A model generated the notes under the pieces. It worked only from the letters and a program-made list of their open reading frames with translations, had not been told where the DNA came from and did not search any database. Positions 35,881 through 47,245 of a DNA stretch of 64,000 nucleotides are shown one piece after another. Source of the stretch: Holothuria scabra. Taxonomy: Eukaryota > Echinodermata > Holothuroidea > Aspidochirotida > Holothuriidae. The position numbers were made by a program, and so were the translations under genes. Numbering within the stretch: the stretch's first letter is position 1; every line of letters starts with the position of its first letter. The stretch is taken from the NCBI GenBank assembly GCA_037179385.1, contig CM074180.1, forward strand, positions 29,679,455 through 29,743,454, given 5' to 3'.

Positions 35881-37429
35881 GCTATTACTCCATTTTTAAG
35901 TCAGATGTCTCTATAGATGTTGCAAAGGGATAAGATATATGCAAGAATACAGGTCCTTGCTTACAAAATAGAAATTCCTTTTATTTCATGTAGAAACCAG
36001 CCACATAGGATTAATATACTGCAAAAGAATTGAACAGGGTATATGTCCATCAAATGGTTGCTGTGCATAAAGTCATCACAAAATGAATAAAAACATCGCA
36101 GTTGATCGTACCAATCATTTTCTGCAATTATGTATGTGTAGAGCATAGATATTATCAGAATTAGCTGCTGGTTTAAATATTTATTGATACCAAACTCTTA
36201 AACAGTCAAGTGTGCTCCACAAAGTTGTGTACTGTTACAAAAGTGCATTTGAAACCCAAGAGAGCTTGAGGGATTAGCAATTCAGCTTGGAAGAAGCAGG
36301 GAACTGCCACTAGAGGCAGCTAGCTCCCTGAATGAAGACTTTTTCACAATCCTGCCAAATCTTAAATTTTCGCATGCGAGCGTAGTGCCAATACCCTATT
36401 TTTGATATCTTTTATTATTCATACATCGCACAGAGAGAATGAGTTTATCTTTTAAGTAAAAGGAAAAAAATGAATCATTCATCATGTTAAATGGAAAATT
36501 ACCAGGTTTCTGCAAAGCATGCTAAATTATCAAAGCCGCAAGGAAGTAGCGATGTTTTTCAGAGGGAAACACTTGATATTGATATTTTGATATGCAGTCG
36601 TGAAGATTTCACATTTTCAGAAAGTAGGTCTGTTTGTTGAGGAAGTTCAGCCAAGAAGATGGTGAAACAGAAATAAGAAAGTGTCAAATAGGTAAAGATT
36701 TTATCATTCCATAAAAGGTTAGCAATATTGGCCTTTTGCATTTAAATTATCAGGGGTTCACATAGCTCCCAAGTTCTTTCGAGGCTGTATGCGGGTCCAA
36801 CTGATCTGTCCGTCGGTGGAGAGCTGGCCGGGGGGGGAAAGGGAGGGGGTGTCCTCCTCCCCTTTGGGAAAATTTTTGAATTTTAGAAGTGTCTACACGC
36901 AAAATGGTGGCACTTTTTCAGCAAATCAGTCAACAAAATTTCGCTAAGTTACCTCCAAAAAAATTCAGTATGGTACCGATTTTTTTTTTTTTTTGGCGGT
37001 AACCTAAAAATGTATTGTACTGAGAGATTAGCCAAAATAGCTAGGACCTAGATACTCACAAAAGTGCAATAACTAAAACCTCTCCTGATCACAATATTCA
37101 GTCGTTACTATTGTTGTAAATTTTGGTGCAGTTCTACTGGTACAGTTTGCAAACTTCAACTCGATATGGCGATGGTCGTACCATGTTGTAAGTGATTTCC
37201 AATATATATTTGCATACATCTCGCATGGCGTTCTAGCCATGGAAACTCTGAGACAAGTCCTGCCTGAGTTTGATTGGAAGCTCTGAGACAAGCCCTGCCT
37301 CTAACCCACAAAGTGGGCATTTATTTTTTCTATCGAACATTAATGCACAATAGCATTAAAGCACAAATGGAAAGGAAAATATAAACAAATCTGCTGCGAA
37401 TAGCAATGTTGCGACAGCAAACATTGGTC
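35881..37429. other. Intron interior, no gene recognised
   Basis: It contains a G-rich patch near 36830-36860, then GTCCTCCTCCCC and AAATTTTTGAATTTTAGAAG, a composition common in invertebrate dispersed repeats, and a poly-T tract near 36980. No exon is supported. Confidence 0.45.
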
Positions 37430-37665
37430 TGTATGTACCTAGGCCTATGCATTGTATAGCAGCTAGAGCAGTTTAATGTTCTGTGAGATACTACTGAATG
37501 TGTAGTTATCGGTAAGCTGAATTATTTGTTAATTTGAGTGGAAGGGTTCTCCAACTAAGAATACTTCGGAGCTTTGAAATGCGGGTTTTTCAGAGTGCTG
37601 GGCGGGTCAGCAGGTTTGGGTGTTCAAATGCGAGCCAAACCCGCGAAATGTGGGTCACTTGGGAG
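37430..37665. repeat. Family G repeat, copy 1
   Basis: CTGTGAGATACTACTGAATG, TTATTTGTTAATTTGAGTGG, AGAATACTTCGGAGCTTTGA, AATGCGGGTTTTTCAG and GGGCGGGTCAGCAGGTTTGG correspond to the reverse complement of 42640-42862. Two inverted copies ~5 kb apart; class unknown. Confidence 0.75.
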
Positions 37666-37828
37666 GCATGGGTTGAGATGCAGAAATTTTTTGTTGCTTG
37701 TGCCTAAGCTATGGGTGTATAGCAAGCTGCTTGTTTGTAACAGTTCAGGTTTCTTTGTATGAATTGAGTTGGTAGAGTTCAATGAATTGAAAGTTGTTTC
37801 ATTGCTGAAGATAGACAAAATGTAAATG

Positions 37829-38640
37829 ATGTTGATGTTGTGTGGGTGTGTGAGTGTATGTGGGTGTATGGATATGTATTGCTGCTATCTGAGGGAACAG
37901 GGTACCAGTGAGTGATCTTATTATAACTATTATTTGGATGACTGTTTTTTATGATTTGTACTTTTTGTCGGGTGGGAAGGTCGCTTAAGTCTCCAGTGGT
38001 CAAAAGGTCAAAATTTTAAGGATGATACATCAAGTAAGGAGGACACTGATCAATGCCATACTTGTTTTGCAATGTTACATCCTATATTACATACTTGTTA
38101 CAATGAGCTATGCTTTCATGGTGTTCACATTGTGTAAAAAGTAATAAACACTTGCTTGACTGGGCCTGTTACCTAACCTTATGTTACACAACTTTTTGTG
38201 TATTTTAACGTATCTGGTGCTGTCAATCAATTAACCCTTTACAATTGTGCTCCGATTGGGGCATATTTGCGCAGATCGGGAGTGGGCGGAAAAGCGGACG
38301 TAGCCTGCCCCGCATCGGCTTCCGTAGGCCATTGACCCCGTGACCTTAAACTATTGTCTCTCTCGCTGTTGTGGCCGAATTTTCGGGTAGCTACTCGCAG
38401 TTTTGAGCTCCGCGTGAAACAGTAAAGACGTGTGACAGCCGAGCTCTCCGCATGGGTCCAAAAGGACCCAAACAATGGTAAAGGGTTAATCAGATGTGGA
38501 ACCTGACTATATCAAGTGTGCATGTAGTGAGCTTCATGTCCTCCCTAGAGTGATAAGATTGTGATCAGGCAGAGGAGAATGTAACAAAAAGTGAGAATGA
38601 AAGTTTCATCATGTGTGTGAATCCCTCATATTGAGTAGAA
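37829..38640 (+). repeat. Decayed satellite-element copy, broken up by later insertions
   Basis: A GT-rich leader (37829-37872), CAGTGGTCAAAAGGTCAAAA (37995-38014) and GATACATCAAGTAAGGA resemble the monomer. After the family B insertion, CATCATGTGTGTGAATCCCT and CATATTGAGTAGAAGAAACC (38606-38647) resume it. It is the most degraded of the four copies. Confidence 0.5.
38231..38489. mobile_element. Family B MITE, copy 1 (GC-rich, TTAACCCTTT ends)
   Basis: It begins TTAACCCTTTACAATTGTGC and ends ACAATGGTAAAGGGTTAA, inverted repeats with a TTAA at each edge. It is about 50% GC against an AT-rich background, with TTTCGGGTAGCTACTCGCAG and TGACAGCCGAGCTCTCCGCA inside. It is the inverted near-twin of 44860-45120. 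Confidence 0.92.
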
Positions 38641-38657
38641 GAAACCCTATGATGGTT

Positions 38658-39254
38658 TTTTTTTATTTTATTCCTTCATAGAAGGAACAACTTTATTGAC
38701 AACAAAACAAATAAACAGAGAGAAGATAAAGAAGAAAAATAAATAAATCATTTACAATATTTACAAAAGATTAATTAAACCTGCACACAATTTAAAGAGA
38801 ACAAATTTATCTTACACAAAAAAGTAAGCATTTTAAACTTTGACACTCTACTTTGACATTACTGAATACAATAACACTTTTCATAGTCAACAGCATAGCA
38901 CAGTAAATTTAAATCGATGAGAAAAGCAAAACAATAACAAATTGAAGAAACATATGAGATAAACAGATAAATCTGTGAGCAAGTAAACGTCACAAGTAGC
39001 AGTTTGTACCTACTGTAATTGCTAATTGTTATTTGAACCTTTTGGGTAATATAATTTGAATACCAGATTCCCATTATTTAAAGTTACGAAGGAATTCCCC
39101 ACCATCCAGAGTTTCTGAAAACTTTCACTACTAAACCTCTCCCTATCAACTTTAACACAATTTTCAATACTTTTAATAATTGAAGTAATAATCAAATTAG
39201 ATGGCTGTAAAATGGACTCAAAAATATGTGTGCATCTAGATTTCCTATGATCTA
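38658..39254 (-). pseudogene. Retroposed, 5'-truncated poly(A) transcript with a 77-codon open 5' part
   Basis: It is flanked by a 17-bp target duplication with two differences: GAAACCCTATGATGGTT (38641-38657) and GAAACCTTACGATGGTT (39255-39271). On the - strand it ends GTTGTTCCTTCTATGAAGGA, ATAAAAT and an A-run, with AATAAA ~25 nt upstream of the tail. Reading in from the 5' break, an open frame spans 39255 down to a TAG at 39022-39024 (77 codons, no ATG at its start, e.g. KSRCTHIFESILQPSN and LWMVGNSFVTLNNGNL). About 360 bp of AT-rich 3'UTR follows. I do not recognise the protein. It could be a processed pseudogene or the 3' end of a LINE. Confidence 0.7.
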
Positions 39255-39479
39255 GAAACCTTACGATGGTTATTTAACCTGCTAGTGTAGGTGTAGAGCC
39301 TATTGTAGAGGGAGAGTGTCTTGCTCTCTGTTCAAAAGATTTCATCATCTGCAGTTTCTTGTGGATTTTTTTTTTTTAATTTCCAGTGAAGGAAGATGAA
39401 GAAAGATGTTATAGTGGGATGGCAACACAGGGTATTCTTCACATGATTTGACAAAGGATAGTGGTCATTTCCCTTTATC

Positions 39480-39784
39480 TTAAAGGCAGTCATTCATCAC
39501 CCCAAACTACAGTTTCAGTATACATATATCAAAACTCTCAATTGGTACAGCTCTTTGATTGGCATCACATTCAAACAATGCATCATAGCTAAATTACACA
39601 GCATGGGCACTGAGAGTGTCTTGATTACACATTATGGACTTGTATGGCCACTGGGACAAGCCATGAAGCAATAAACTAGGATTGTGTCTGGATAAAGATC
39701 AGTGTTAGATAAATGTGGGAGGGGCTAGAAGTAAGTAGGTTGGGAGAATTGGAACTGTTTGGGATGATGAAAATATGCCTTTAA
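39480..39784. mobile_element. Family A MITE, copy 7 (best-preserved reverse copy)
   Basis: The left end is TTAAAGGCAGTCATTCATCA then CCCCAAACTAC. The right end is GGAACTGTTTGGGATGATGA then ATATGCCTTTAA. TTAA lies at both edges. It is the inverted twin of 22188-22492. Confidence 0.93.
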
Positions 39785-40199
39785 AGGGCATTCTCAGCAC
39801 ATTGAATATCCTCAAGACAAGAAACATGTGTTTTAAAACAATTTTTCAGTCACTATACTTTCTTTTTGCTGTTATTCCTTGATGTTTTTGTCCCCTGTAG
39901 AAGCCATTGTCTTTGATGTGCATGTCATATAACAGTGTAACTATAGATAGCCAACCAGTTATTACACAGCTAGTCCTTATTGATTGCACAGACATTAATG
40001 TTATAGATGTGTGTAGGTCATTGTTTTTTGTTAGTGTTACCCTGGACTAGCTGGATTGGTACATATTATTATGGATTTTGCAGTTGCCGCTTGTGTAGAT
40101 TTGGTCTTTTACTCATTTAAGTCCACTTTACCAGTGACATAAAGAAATGGGTGGGGGTGTTGCATTAATAACTGTTTTTTTTTTGTTGTTGTTGTTGTA

Positions 40200-40698
40200 T
40201 TTAACCCTTTGCCGTTGTCTGGGTCCTTTTGGTACAAAGGTACAAATTACCAGTCCAAATTGAGTTCTGGTGTGTTCTTTATAATTATTATGTTTGTGCT
40301 CAAAATTACATGTTATATCAACCTGGAAAGTCACCTAGCACAAGGAACATTTAGTGACAGTGGTGTTGTGCTACTCTAGTTGTTTTCTGAGCACAGCAAT
40401 TGAAGGTGATTTAAATTCAGTTAAAACAGACTATGCATTTTGCCTTAAACTTTGAAAACTGATTCTAAATTGAATTGTTACTTAAAGAGATATCAGACTT
40501 TACGTGGGGATTACTCATATTGAATTGAAGACACCTTTTACTCGGTCAAAGATAAAGCTCAGTAGGGTCAAAAGAGGTCAAAAGGTCAATTCTTTGTTTT
40601 TCAATGGTGCAATAGCAGTGTGAATACTGCATTATTTGAATTGAATCAGATATTCCTTTCAATTAAAAAGATGGACAAATTTGTAACAAAGGGTTGAA
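40200..40698. mobile_element. Possible larger family B relative
   Basis: The left end, TTAACCCTTTGCCGTTGTCT followed by GGGTCCTTTTGG, closely matches the family B terminus (TTAACCCTTTACCGTTGTTT, GGGTCCTATTGG). A weaker inverted end, TTGTAACAAAGGGTTGAA, lies at 40681-40698. The interior is AT-rich and unrelated to the other B copies. It may instead be a B fragment and a chance match. Confidence 0.35.
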
Positions 40699-42639
40699 TT
40701 TATACATGTACCTTCCAAGCTGTTACAAATTAAGAGTGAATTCCTACTTCATTGTCAATGTTGCCTTAAATGACTTCACCATTGATCCATGTTTAAAACT
40801 TTGCACCTGTATGAAAGCTTTCCACTGGTCTAGCATTTTAGCTGGTTCCCTTATTAGTTTTCATTTATGGCTTACTTCCCAAACATAAATGTTTTACTTC
40901 TCTCAACTGCATTACCTTAGAAGCACTTAAGTGAAACCTTGGTGCATTAGTTGACAATGGAAGAAATTCTTTCCCCTTAAAATAAACTCAAGTCATTTGT
41001 TTGTGTATCTTGCTAAAGGTGCCTGTTTACACATAGAGTAGTTACAGGGATGCTTGGCTTCAAAACTGTATTGTTTGGCCCCAAAAGTTCATTTAGTGAA
41101 GTGGAACTGAATAACAGTTTAAGTAGGGAGAGGTCATTGGAGTAACACTTCTGTAAATCTCAGGTCAGTTGCATGGTTTTCATTGTCTTATCATCATTAT
41201 TTCTTTGAACATGTGAGTAATTTGTGTACAAACAAAAACTTAAATTTCTGATTGTCTTTTCATTCAGTTTTAAACATCAAAAATAACTTACCTGTACAAA
41301 TCACCACATCACAGTCAAGTCCTTGTTGAACTTACCTGTGAGTAACTCCTCTCACAAGCTCTATGGATGCACTGTCTCTTTTATTTTATAGATTTTTTCA
41401 GGTTATGGAAATTGGAAAAGGGATTCAACATTTATTTAGTTATTTAGATTTCTTTTCATTGTAAAGTATCAGTTTAGATGCATAGTAGATTGTTGCTTTG
41501 TTCATGTCCTGACCTAAATTTCCCTGTAAAAACGTTTTTTTTCTTAGTGAAGCTGCTATTGTCTGCAAATTTCATATCAATTCATGATCTTTGTTCATTA
41601 TATATATCGCCGTTGTCATGGTAGAGAGACTCGTCTTCTTAAATTCTTTGAAATACATTTTGAGCCTCACATCTATTGTAGTGACAAAAAAGGAGAAGAT
41701 AATGTCATTTACATATTTATTGTTAGTCTTAAGAAGTGGAAGGCAAAACGAAAGATGACTCACAATAGACTTTGGTGGAAGTCAAGAGGAATACACATTG
41801 AGTCAGAGATAATTAACCTATTTTTGTCAGTGTTAAAATGACAGTCACTTGTAATAGACATCCATAACACACAGTTATTTTTATTACACACATGAAATAC
41901 TATGTTGCGACTCTTCCTAATTTTGCGATTCTATCAGAGCTGTCAGTACAGCTGGAGTAATTTACTTCGTCGGGTCAATTAACTACTCCTTGATGTAGAG
42001 GATAAAGGGAATAAAATGGGGTTTGCCGCTCAATCGGATAGTTTTGGTGAAAGTGGAATGAAGTATTCAACAGGAAAATAAATCATGTGCAACATAATGC
42101 TTTTGACATGTACTTGGCTGTATACTCAGTTTGATGTGTAATAGAACACCATAAATGGTGAACTTCCAAGGAGTATTTTTTTTCTTTTTATTTTATTTTT
42201 TTTTGCAATAGTGGGATTTCTTCATTTTGAGCTGGTCATTTTTGTAACTAAGACCTGAGAATATTATCGAGTTTTATTGGTATTTTTGGTAGTGGTTAAG
42301 TTTACTTTTGGGTGGATTTTATCTAATTATTAATTGCAGGCCCACAGTATGATCCTGCATAGTTACGAATGTTGCCCCATATTTTGGCACAAAAATATAT
42401 TGATATTCTGCAAAATGAAACATAATGGATGTCTCTAGTTTACTGTACACATGGGGGTGCTATATCTATGCCCGTATAGTGCTTGATGAGAGCACATAGT
42501 CAGTGGTAGTAACTCTTCACTGCATGCACTGCACTTAGCACCGGGTAAGGTTAAGAGCACTATCCTATGAAAATTAGCTGGGAAAGCACAGTATAGATTT
42601 AACAAACAGTGCAGGCAGTATTGCTTTCTTACCTGCCAC
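40699..42639. other. Intron interior, nothing recognised
   Basis: This is AT-rich sequence with short open frames. A run of T/TTTA near 42177-42203 may be a worn retroposon tail. No exon is supported. Confidence 0.45.
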
Positions 42640-42862
42640 ATGACCCACATTTCAAGGGTTTGACCTGCATCTGAACCCGCTAACCCGCCCAGTCCTTTAA
42701 GAACCCGCATTTCAAATCTCTGTAGAATACTTAGTTAAACAACCACACAAATTACAAATAATTGAGCTTTAACGGTAACTACAAATTCAGTGGATCATAT
42801 CTCACAGCATATTCAACTGCTTGCTCTGCAAATACAGTGCATAGGAACTTTACTAGGGTGTG
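42640..42862. repeat. Family G repeat, copy 2 (inverted)
   Basis: ACATGACCCACATTTCAAGG, CGCTAACCCGCCCAGTCCTT, AACCCGCATTTCAAATCTCT, AGAATACTTAGTTAAAC and ATATCTCACAGCATATT match copy 1 in reverse complement over ~220 bp with roughly three in four bases alike. Confidence 0.72.
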
Positions 42863-43048
42863 GTAGCTGTTGTTACATTTCTATTGGATAGTTATGGTAG
42901 CAGGTATCGAATGTAACGAATATATAGAAAATTGTGTCAGAGGTTTCAGTATTCCTTCTGTTAAGATATGTATGTCATAAAATATTCTGTTTTATTCAGG
43001 TTCCTTCACATATTTCTCTAGTGGTTCAAAAAGTTTTGTTACATGATG

Positions 43049-43135
43049 TAGTTAGTTAGATAGAGTTTTATGGCCCAGTTTCCAAGTCGAGCTGGCCATG
43101 GCTTTTGTTTTCCAGGAGTGGCTCACTGGCTTGTT
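43049..43135 (-). mobile_element. tRNA-Glu-like SINE, 3' fragment
   Basis: TAGTTAGTTAGATAGAGTTT, TATGGCCCAGTTTCC, AGCTGGCCATGGCTTTTG and GTGGCTCACTGGCTTGTT match the 3' half of the SINE in reverse. The head is absent. Confidence 0.82.
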
Positions 43136-44734
43136 GTAATTCTGTTTCAAACTTGATGAATGGTCTTACTATTTAGTCACTTTTGGACTTTTGGAATATT
43201 TGAAAAGAGGTCATCAAAGATCCCTTGCTTTTATGATGTTTTAAACGGAAGTATTGAGTGGAAATTCGGTTTACTTCAGATGATAATCCTATTGAGTCAA
43301 CTGCCTACCAAAGACTATTTTTTAAAGTCTACTTCAAAAGTCAAAATGCCGAAAAGAGCTGAAAGCAAGGCCATGCACCCTAAGTGAATGGGTGTGATTT
43401 TTGGTGATTCAGTTAGCTTCTGTTTGTTTGAAGAGGCCTTTTCAATAAGATTGTTGGAGCTTACAGTTAAGACTGTTGCTTGTCTGATGTGATTGAGGGC
43501 TCTTAATGTGCTGGGGTTATTGGCATATCGTAATTACCCCAGTTATCCCCCAATGTCTATTGTGTGAAAGTTCTACTTAGCCAGAGTGTGATGTTTACTC
43601 CCAATTTAAAGATTTAACTTGTCAATTTTTCTTGTCTCTGTTGTGGCTCTTTATTCAATCCAGGATAATTTACATTATAGCTTTTAAGTATATGCCCTTG
43701 GAAGTTAATCTGTGTTGAAAATCTTCAGTCTTGTCGTTTTGTATAGAGTTAGAAATAATTGAGTGGTTGCTTTGTGACTGATAGTATTTTGACATTCTTC
43801 ACATATTATAGACTCTCTCTGGTGTAAACACTGTATTACAAATGTAGAAGTCTTTACAGCTTAAGGTGATGAATGTATTCACTTATAAACTTTTCATTTC
43901 AAAACTGCCCAAGGGTTTCAGAATACATGTTTGCATCAAATGCAGTCAGCAAAGGTTGCAATGCAGAAATACTCAGATGTATGGGTACAGTGTGACTGAA
44001 CCTGTAATTCTGATCTTTTAAAGGTAGCATGCACACCTTCTCAAAACCAAAAGGTATTAATTAAAGTTCTGTGTCATTCCTAGGAAGGATTTTATAACGT
44101 TTTGTCACGTTTAAAAATATTTGAGCTTGTGGTGAATATAACTGAATGCAGTTTTGATTATGACCATGATTGCAGTCAAAATTTGAGGTAGATAATTAAG
44201 ATTATGTTTAGCTTACATTACAATGTAATCATGATTGCAACTGTAATTATGTTTTTCTTACATTCTCTTTTGCGTATCATAAATACACCTCTAGACAATT
44301 AAATAATACAAAGAAAAGGTATGCAGACAAATTTGGAATTAATCCTTACATCTGATTTAATGTAAACCATTGTTTTATGTTTGTTATAGATTTATTACTC
44401 AAAAGTGTAATTTTGGTTTTATAACTTCTCTCTTTGAACAACTTTTGTTCATTCAAATTCATTGTAATCTTATAAATTTTAAAGCCAAGATTACAAAATA
44501 CTTTGCAATTGGAGTTGATAACTACACATTGCAACTTTCACAAAAGTCAATTTATAATACAGTTGCTTCGAAAATATAAAAAAATATGATTTCTGAAGAC
44601 AATTGACCCAAGGGTGGGCATTCTAATATAGAATTTGTATACTTAAATGATAGTAATATACACTAAAGTAAGTTACAATTTTTGTTTATGTGCTATTTGG
44701 CTTTATCTCACAAGAACCCTTACCTTCATTGCAG

Positions 44735-44859
44735 GTGTCTAATGCAAGGTATGTGAGAAAACAGGAAAACACAGGGTTAATCTGCAGTTTGCCTTACTGT
44801 ATATTGTAAACACAAGGTAACACCGAGTGTTGTGGGACACATGAGACCTTGGAAGTCTT
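44735..44859. mobile_element. Family I fragment (one arm)
   Basis: AGGTATGTGAGAAAACAGGA, AAACACAGGGTTAATCTGCA, TAAACACAAGGTAACACCGA and GTGTTGTGGGACACATGAGA match the right arm at 49320-49432. It directly abuts the family B element that starts at 44860. Confidence 0.75.
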
Positions 44860-45120
44860 TTAACCCTTTACCGTTGTTTGGGTCCTATTGGACCCATGCA
44901 AAGAGCTCGGCTGTCACACATCTTTACTGTTTCACGCGGAGCTCGAAACTGCGAGTAGCTACCTGAAAATTTGGCAACAACAGCAAGAGAGAGACAATAG
45001 TTTAAGGTCACGGGGTCAATGGCCTACAGAAGCCGATGTGGGGCGGGCTTTGTCCGCTTTTCTGCCCACTCCCGAGGCGCGCAAATATGACCCGATGGGA
45101 GCACAACGGTAAAGGATTAA
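44860..45120. mobile_element. Family B MITE, copy 2 (reverse of copy 1)
   Basis: It begins TTAACCCTTTACCGTTGTTT and ends ACAACGGTAAAGGATTAA. GAGCTCGGCTGTCACACATC, CGCGGAGCTC, CTGCGAGTAGCTACC and GGTCACGGGGTCAATGGCCT match 38231-38489 in reverse complement, with about nine in ten bases alike. The 74-codon open frame across it is accidental. Confidence 0.92.
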
Positions 45121-45597
45121 AAGTGGCGTAACATGTCAGCAAAATGATCTGACTTCATGTAGCAGTTACTGGGCAATTATTTTTAAGGGAAAAGCCATTG
45201 GAATTATTTTATTATCTTGTGGCTTATGCAAAAATGATGATGTGAAGTGTTGCACAGTGTCAAAATTTCTTTTGTTAATGCTTCATTCATTATCTCTTAA
45301 TTACTAATTGATCAGATTGTTTATGGTTTGCTAATTGATGCTGATGATTTTCAAGGACACAGTTTTAACTTTTGAAATAAATCCCTCAGGACAAACTAAT
45401 GTAACAATTGTCCTTGAAATAAAGATTGTAAAAACAAAGGATAACATCAGCCATACATGGCATTAAGTACAAATCAGAAATTGCTCTGTAAAATGGTCAA
45501 TTTCTGAATGATTTTAATGGGAATTGTGGCTTTTTCCTAGCTTTCAATGCTTTTTACATCAAATTCCCAATTTTGTCAGTTTCATGTTACAGCACCT

Positions 45598-47245
45598 TTA
45601 AAGGCATGTTCTGGTGGGTTTTCTCCTCTGTCTTGTAAGAAAAACAAAAATATTCCACACCATGTCCTCCAAACCCTATCATAATACCATTTTCCTAACT
45701 CAAGATATCTTACTTTAAAGATTGGTTATTTTAGTTAAAAAATACCTCTGCTTTTCAACAAAGACACAATGAGTTATGTAATGTGGGCACATTGCTTCAA
45801 ATTCCTTGTGTTTTTCTTTATAACTGAAGGTCCTGTTTGTCCTTGAAATTTGATACTGTTGGAATGTTTGAATATCTTTTCTTGTAGATCTAGCATTACC
45901 CTCTACCATACATAGAGTATAACCAACAAAATTGCTTAATACTGCCTGCAGCGGCATCATAATAAGCCCTTTCATGATTACAAATCGGCCTCCCAGGTCA
46001 AAGGTCATTCGGTATAGCAACACATAGCAATGCTAGTCGCAGGCCGTCGCCTGTGCATACCATCGTTACGTTACGTATGCATGCCTACAATAAACAACAC
46101 GGACATGAACCAAAAGTGGCTTTGAAAAAACACATCTCTTAATGGACAAAACATTCAGTATCGCCCGAAAGATGTTTTAAAGTATCCTTCATACATTTTC
46201 CTTAGATACTGGAGGAGTTTTAAGCTTTTGAATGTGCAAAATCTCAAAGAATTTGTCCGTTCCCGTGGAAGTACGAGTGACAGTTCAAGCCTTCTCTGCT
46301 AGGCTAAATACCGTAGGCCTACTCAAGAATAAACCAGCTGTAGGCTGGTCACAAATTTCGTGAAAAAATACCTAAGCTACAAGGGCTAGGATGAGTATCA
46401 GGGGGTTATTTCTACGCTTGAAGATCTATTACCGTGCTACATGATACTAAGGCCTAACTTAGGCTTCGTTCGTAAGTTCGTAGACTTCGTAGGTTAAGTT
46501 CTTATAGGTCACCTAACCTAGATTTAACGTTACTGCTACTGCTATAAAAAGTAAAGTCTTGGCCTTTTACCTTCATAATAAAATCTCACAGTATATCTAT
46601 CCAGGACTCGCTTCGCCCAGGCTTAGTTGTAACTTACCTCAGCCCGAGACTGTGATTTGGAGTGTAACTTCATGTAACGTTCAAGTGCTATAGTAATGTT
46701 GCACTAACAGTTATACTGTTAGCACATGGGTGTTCAATGGAGATAGCGCGCCTAAGATCGATTGTAATAGACGAAAATCATAGGCCACGGTAACTCTAGA
46801 TTTTTTTATAACCATAGACCCAAACCAAAATTCATTCCTAAATCTTACGGAGTAATAGTAGGCCCTCTAACCTGAATTTTAATCTGTTAACCCAAATCCT
46901 ACAAGTCAAGTGTAATCTTGTGTAGCCTACTATTGCAAAATGTACGTACACACAGTGATAAGAACGAGCGAGTGATACCGGATGACCTTTGTTCTGTCAT
47001 GCGCAGTTGTAATCATGAAAGGGCTTATTATAAATAAATTGAATGCAATGTTAAATTATTGTGCCACGATGACATCGCAGATTTCCCATGATGCATCAAA
47101 TCATAAGAAAAATTTGCATTTCTTTAAAAAATTTGTATCTTCTGAACGCTATAAGCTATCGAGATGCCGTTTTCACCTTCTGAAAGAGAAAATTTTTCTG
47201 CTTATTTTGAAGTTAACCAATTTTGTCTCCAGAATATGCCTTTAA
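45598..47245. mobile_element. Family H element, 1.65 kb, non-autonomous, TTAAAGGCAT ends
   Basis: The left end TTAAAGGCATGTTCTGG and right end CCAGAATATGCCTTTAA are inverted repeats with TTAA edges. A second inverted pair lies inside: ATAATAAGCCCTTTCATGAT (from 45958) and its complement (to 47031). The ~950-bp interior is richer in CpG and CCTAGG/TAGGCCT words than its surroundings and holds no long open frame. A perfect DR1 (45995-46007) lies at the inner edge of the left arm. A much shorter relative lies near 57950. Confidence 0.75.

Noticed and set aside
44888..45112. 74-codon open frame with GC-rich codons
   Set aside because: It lies wholly inside family B, and the inverted twin carries the equivalent shadow frame on the other strand.
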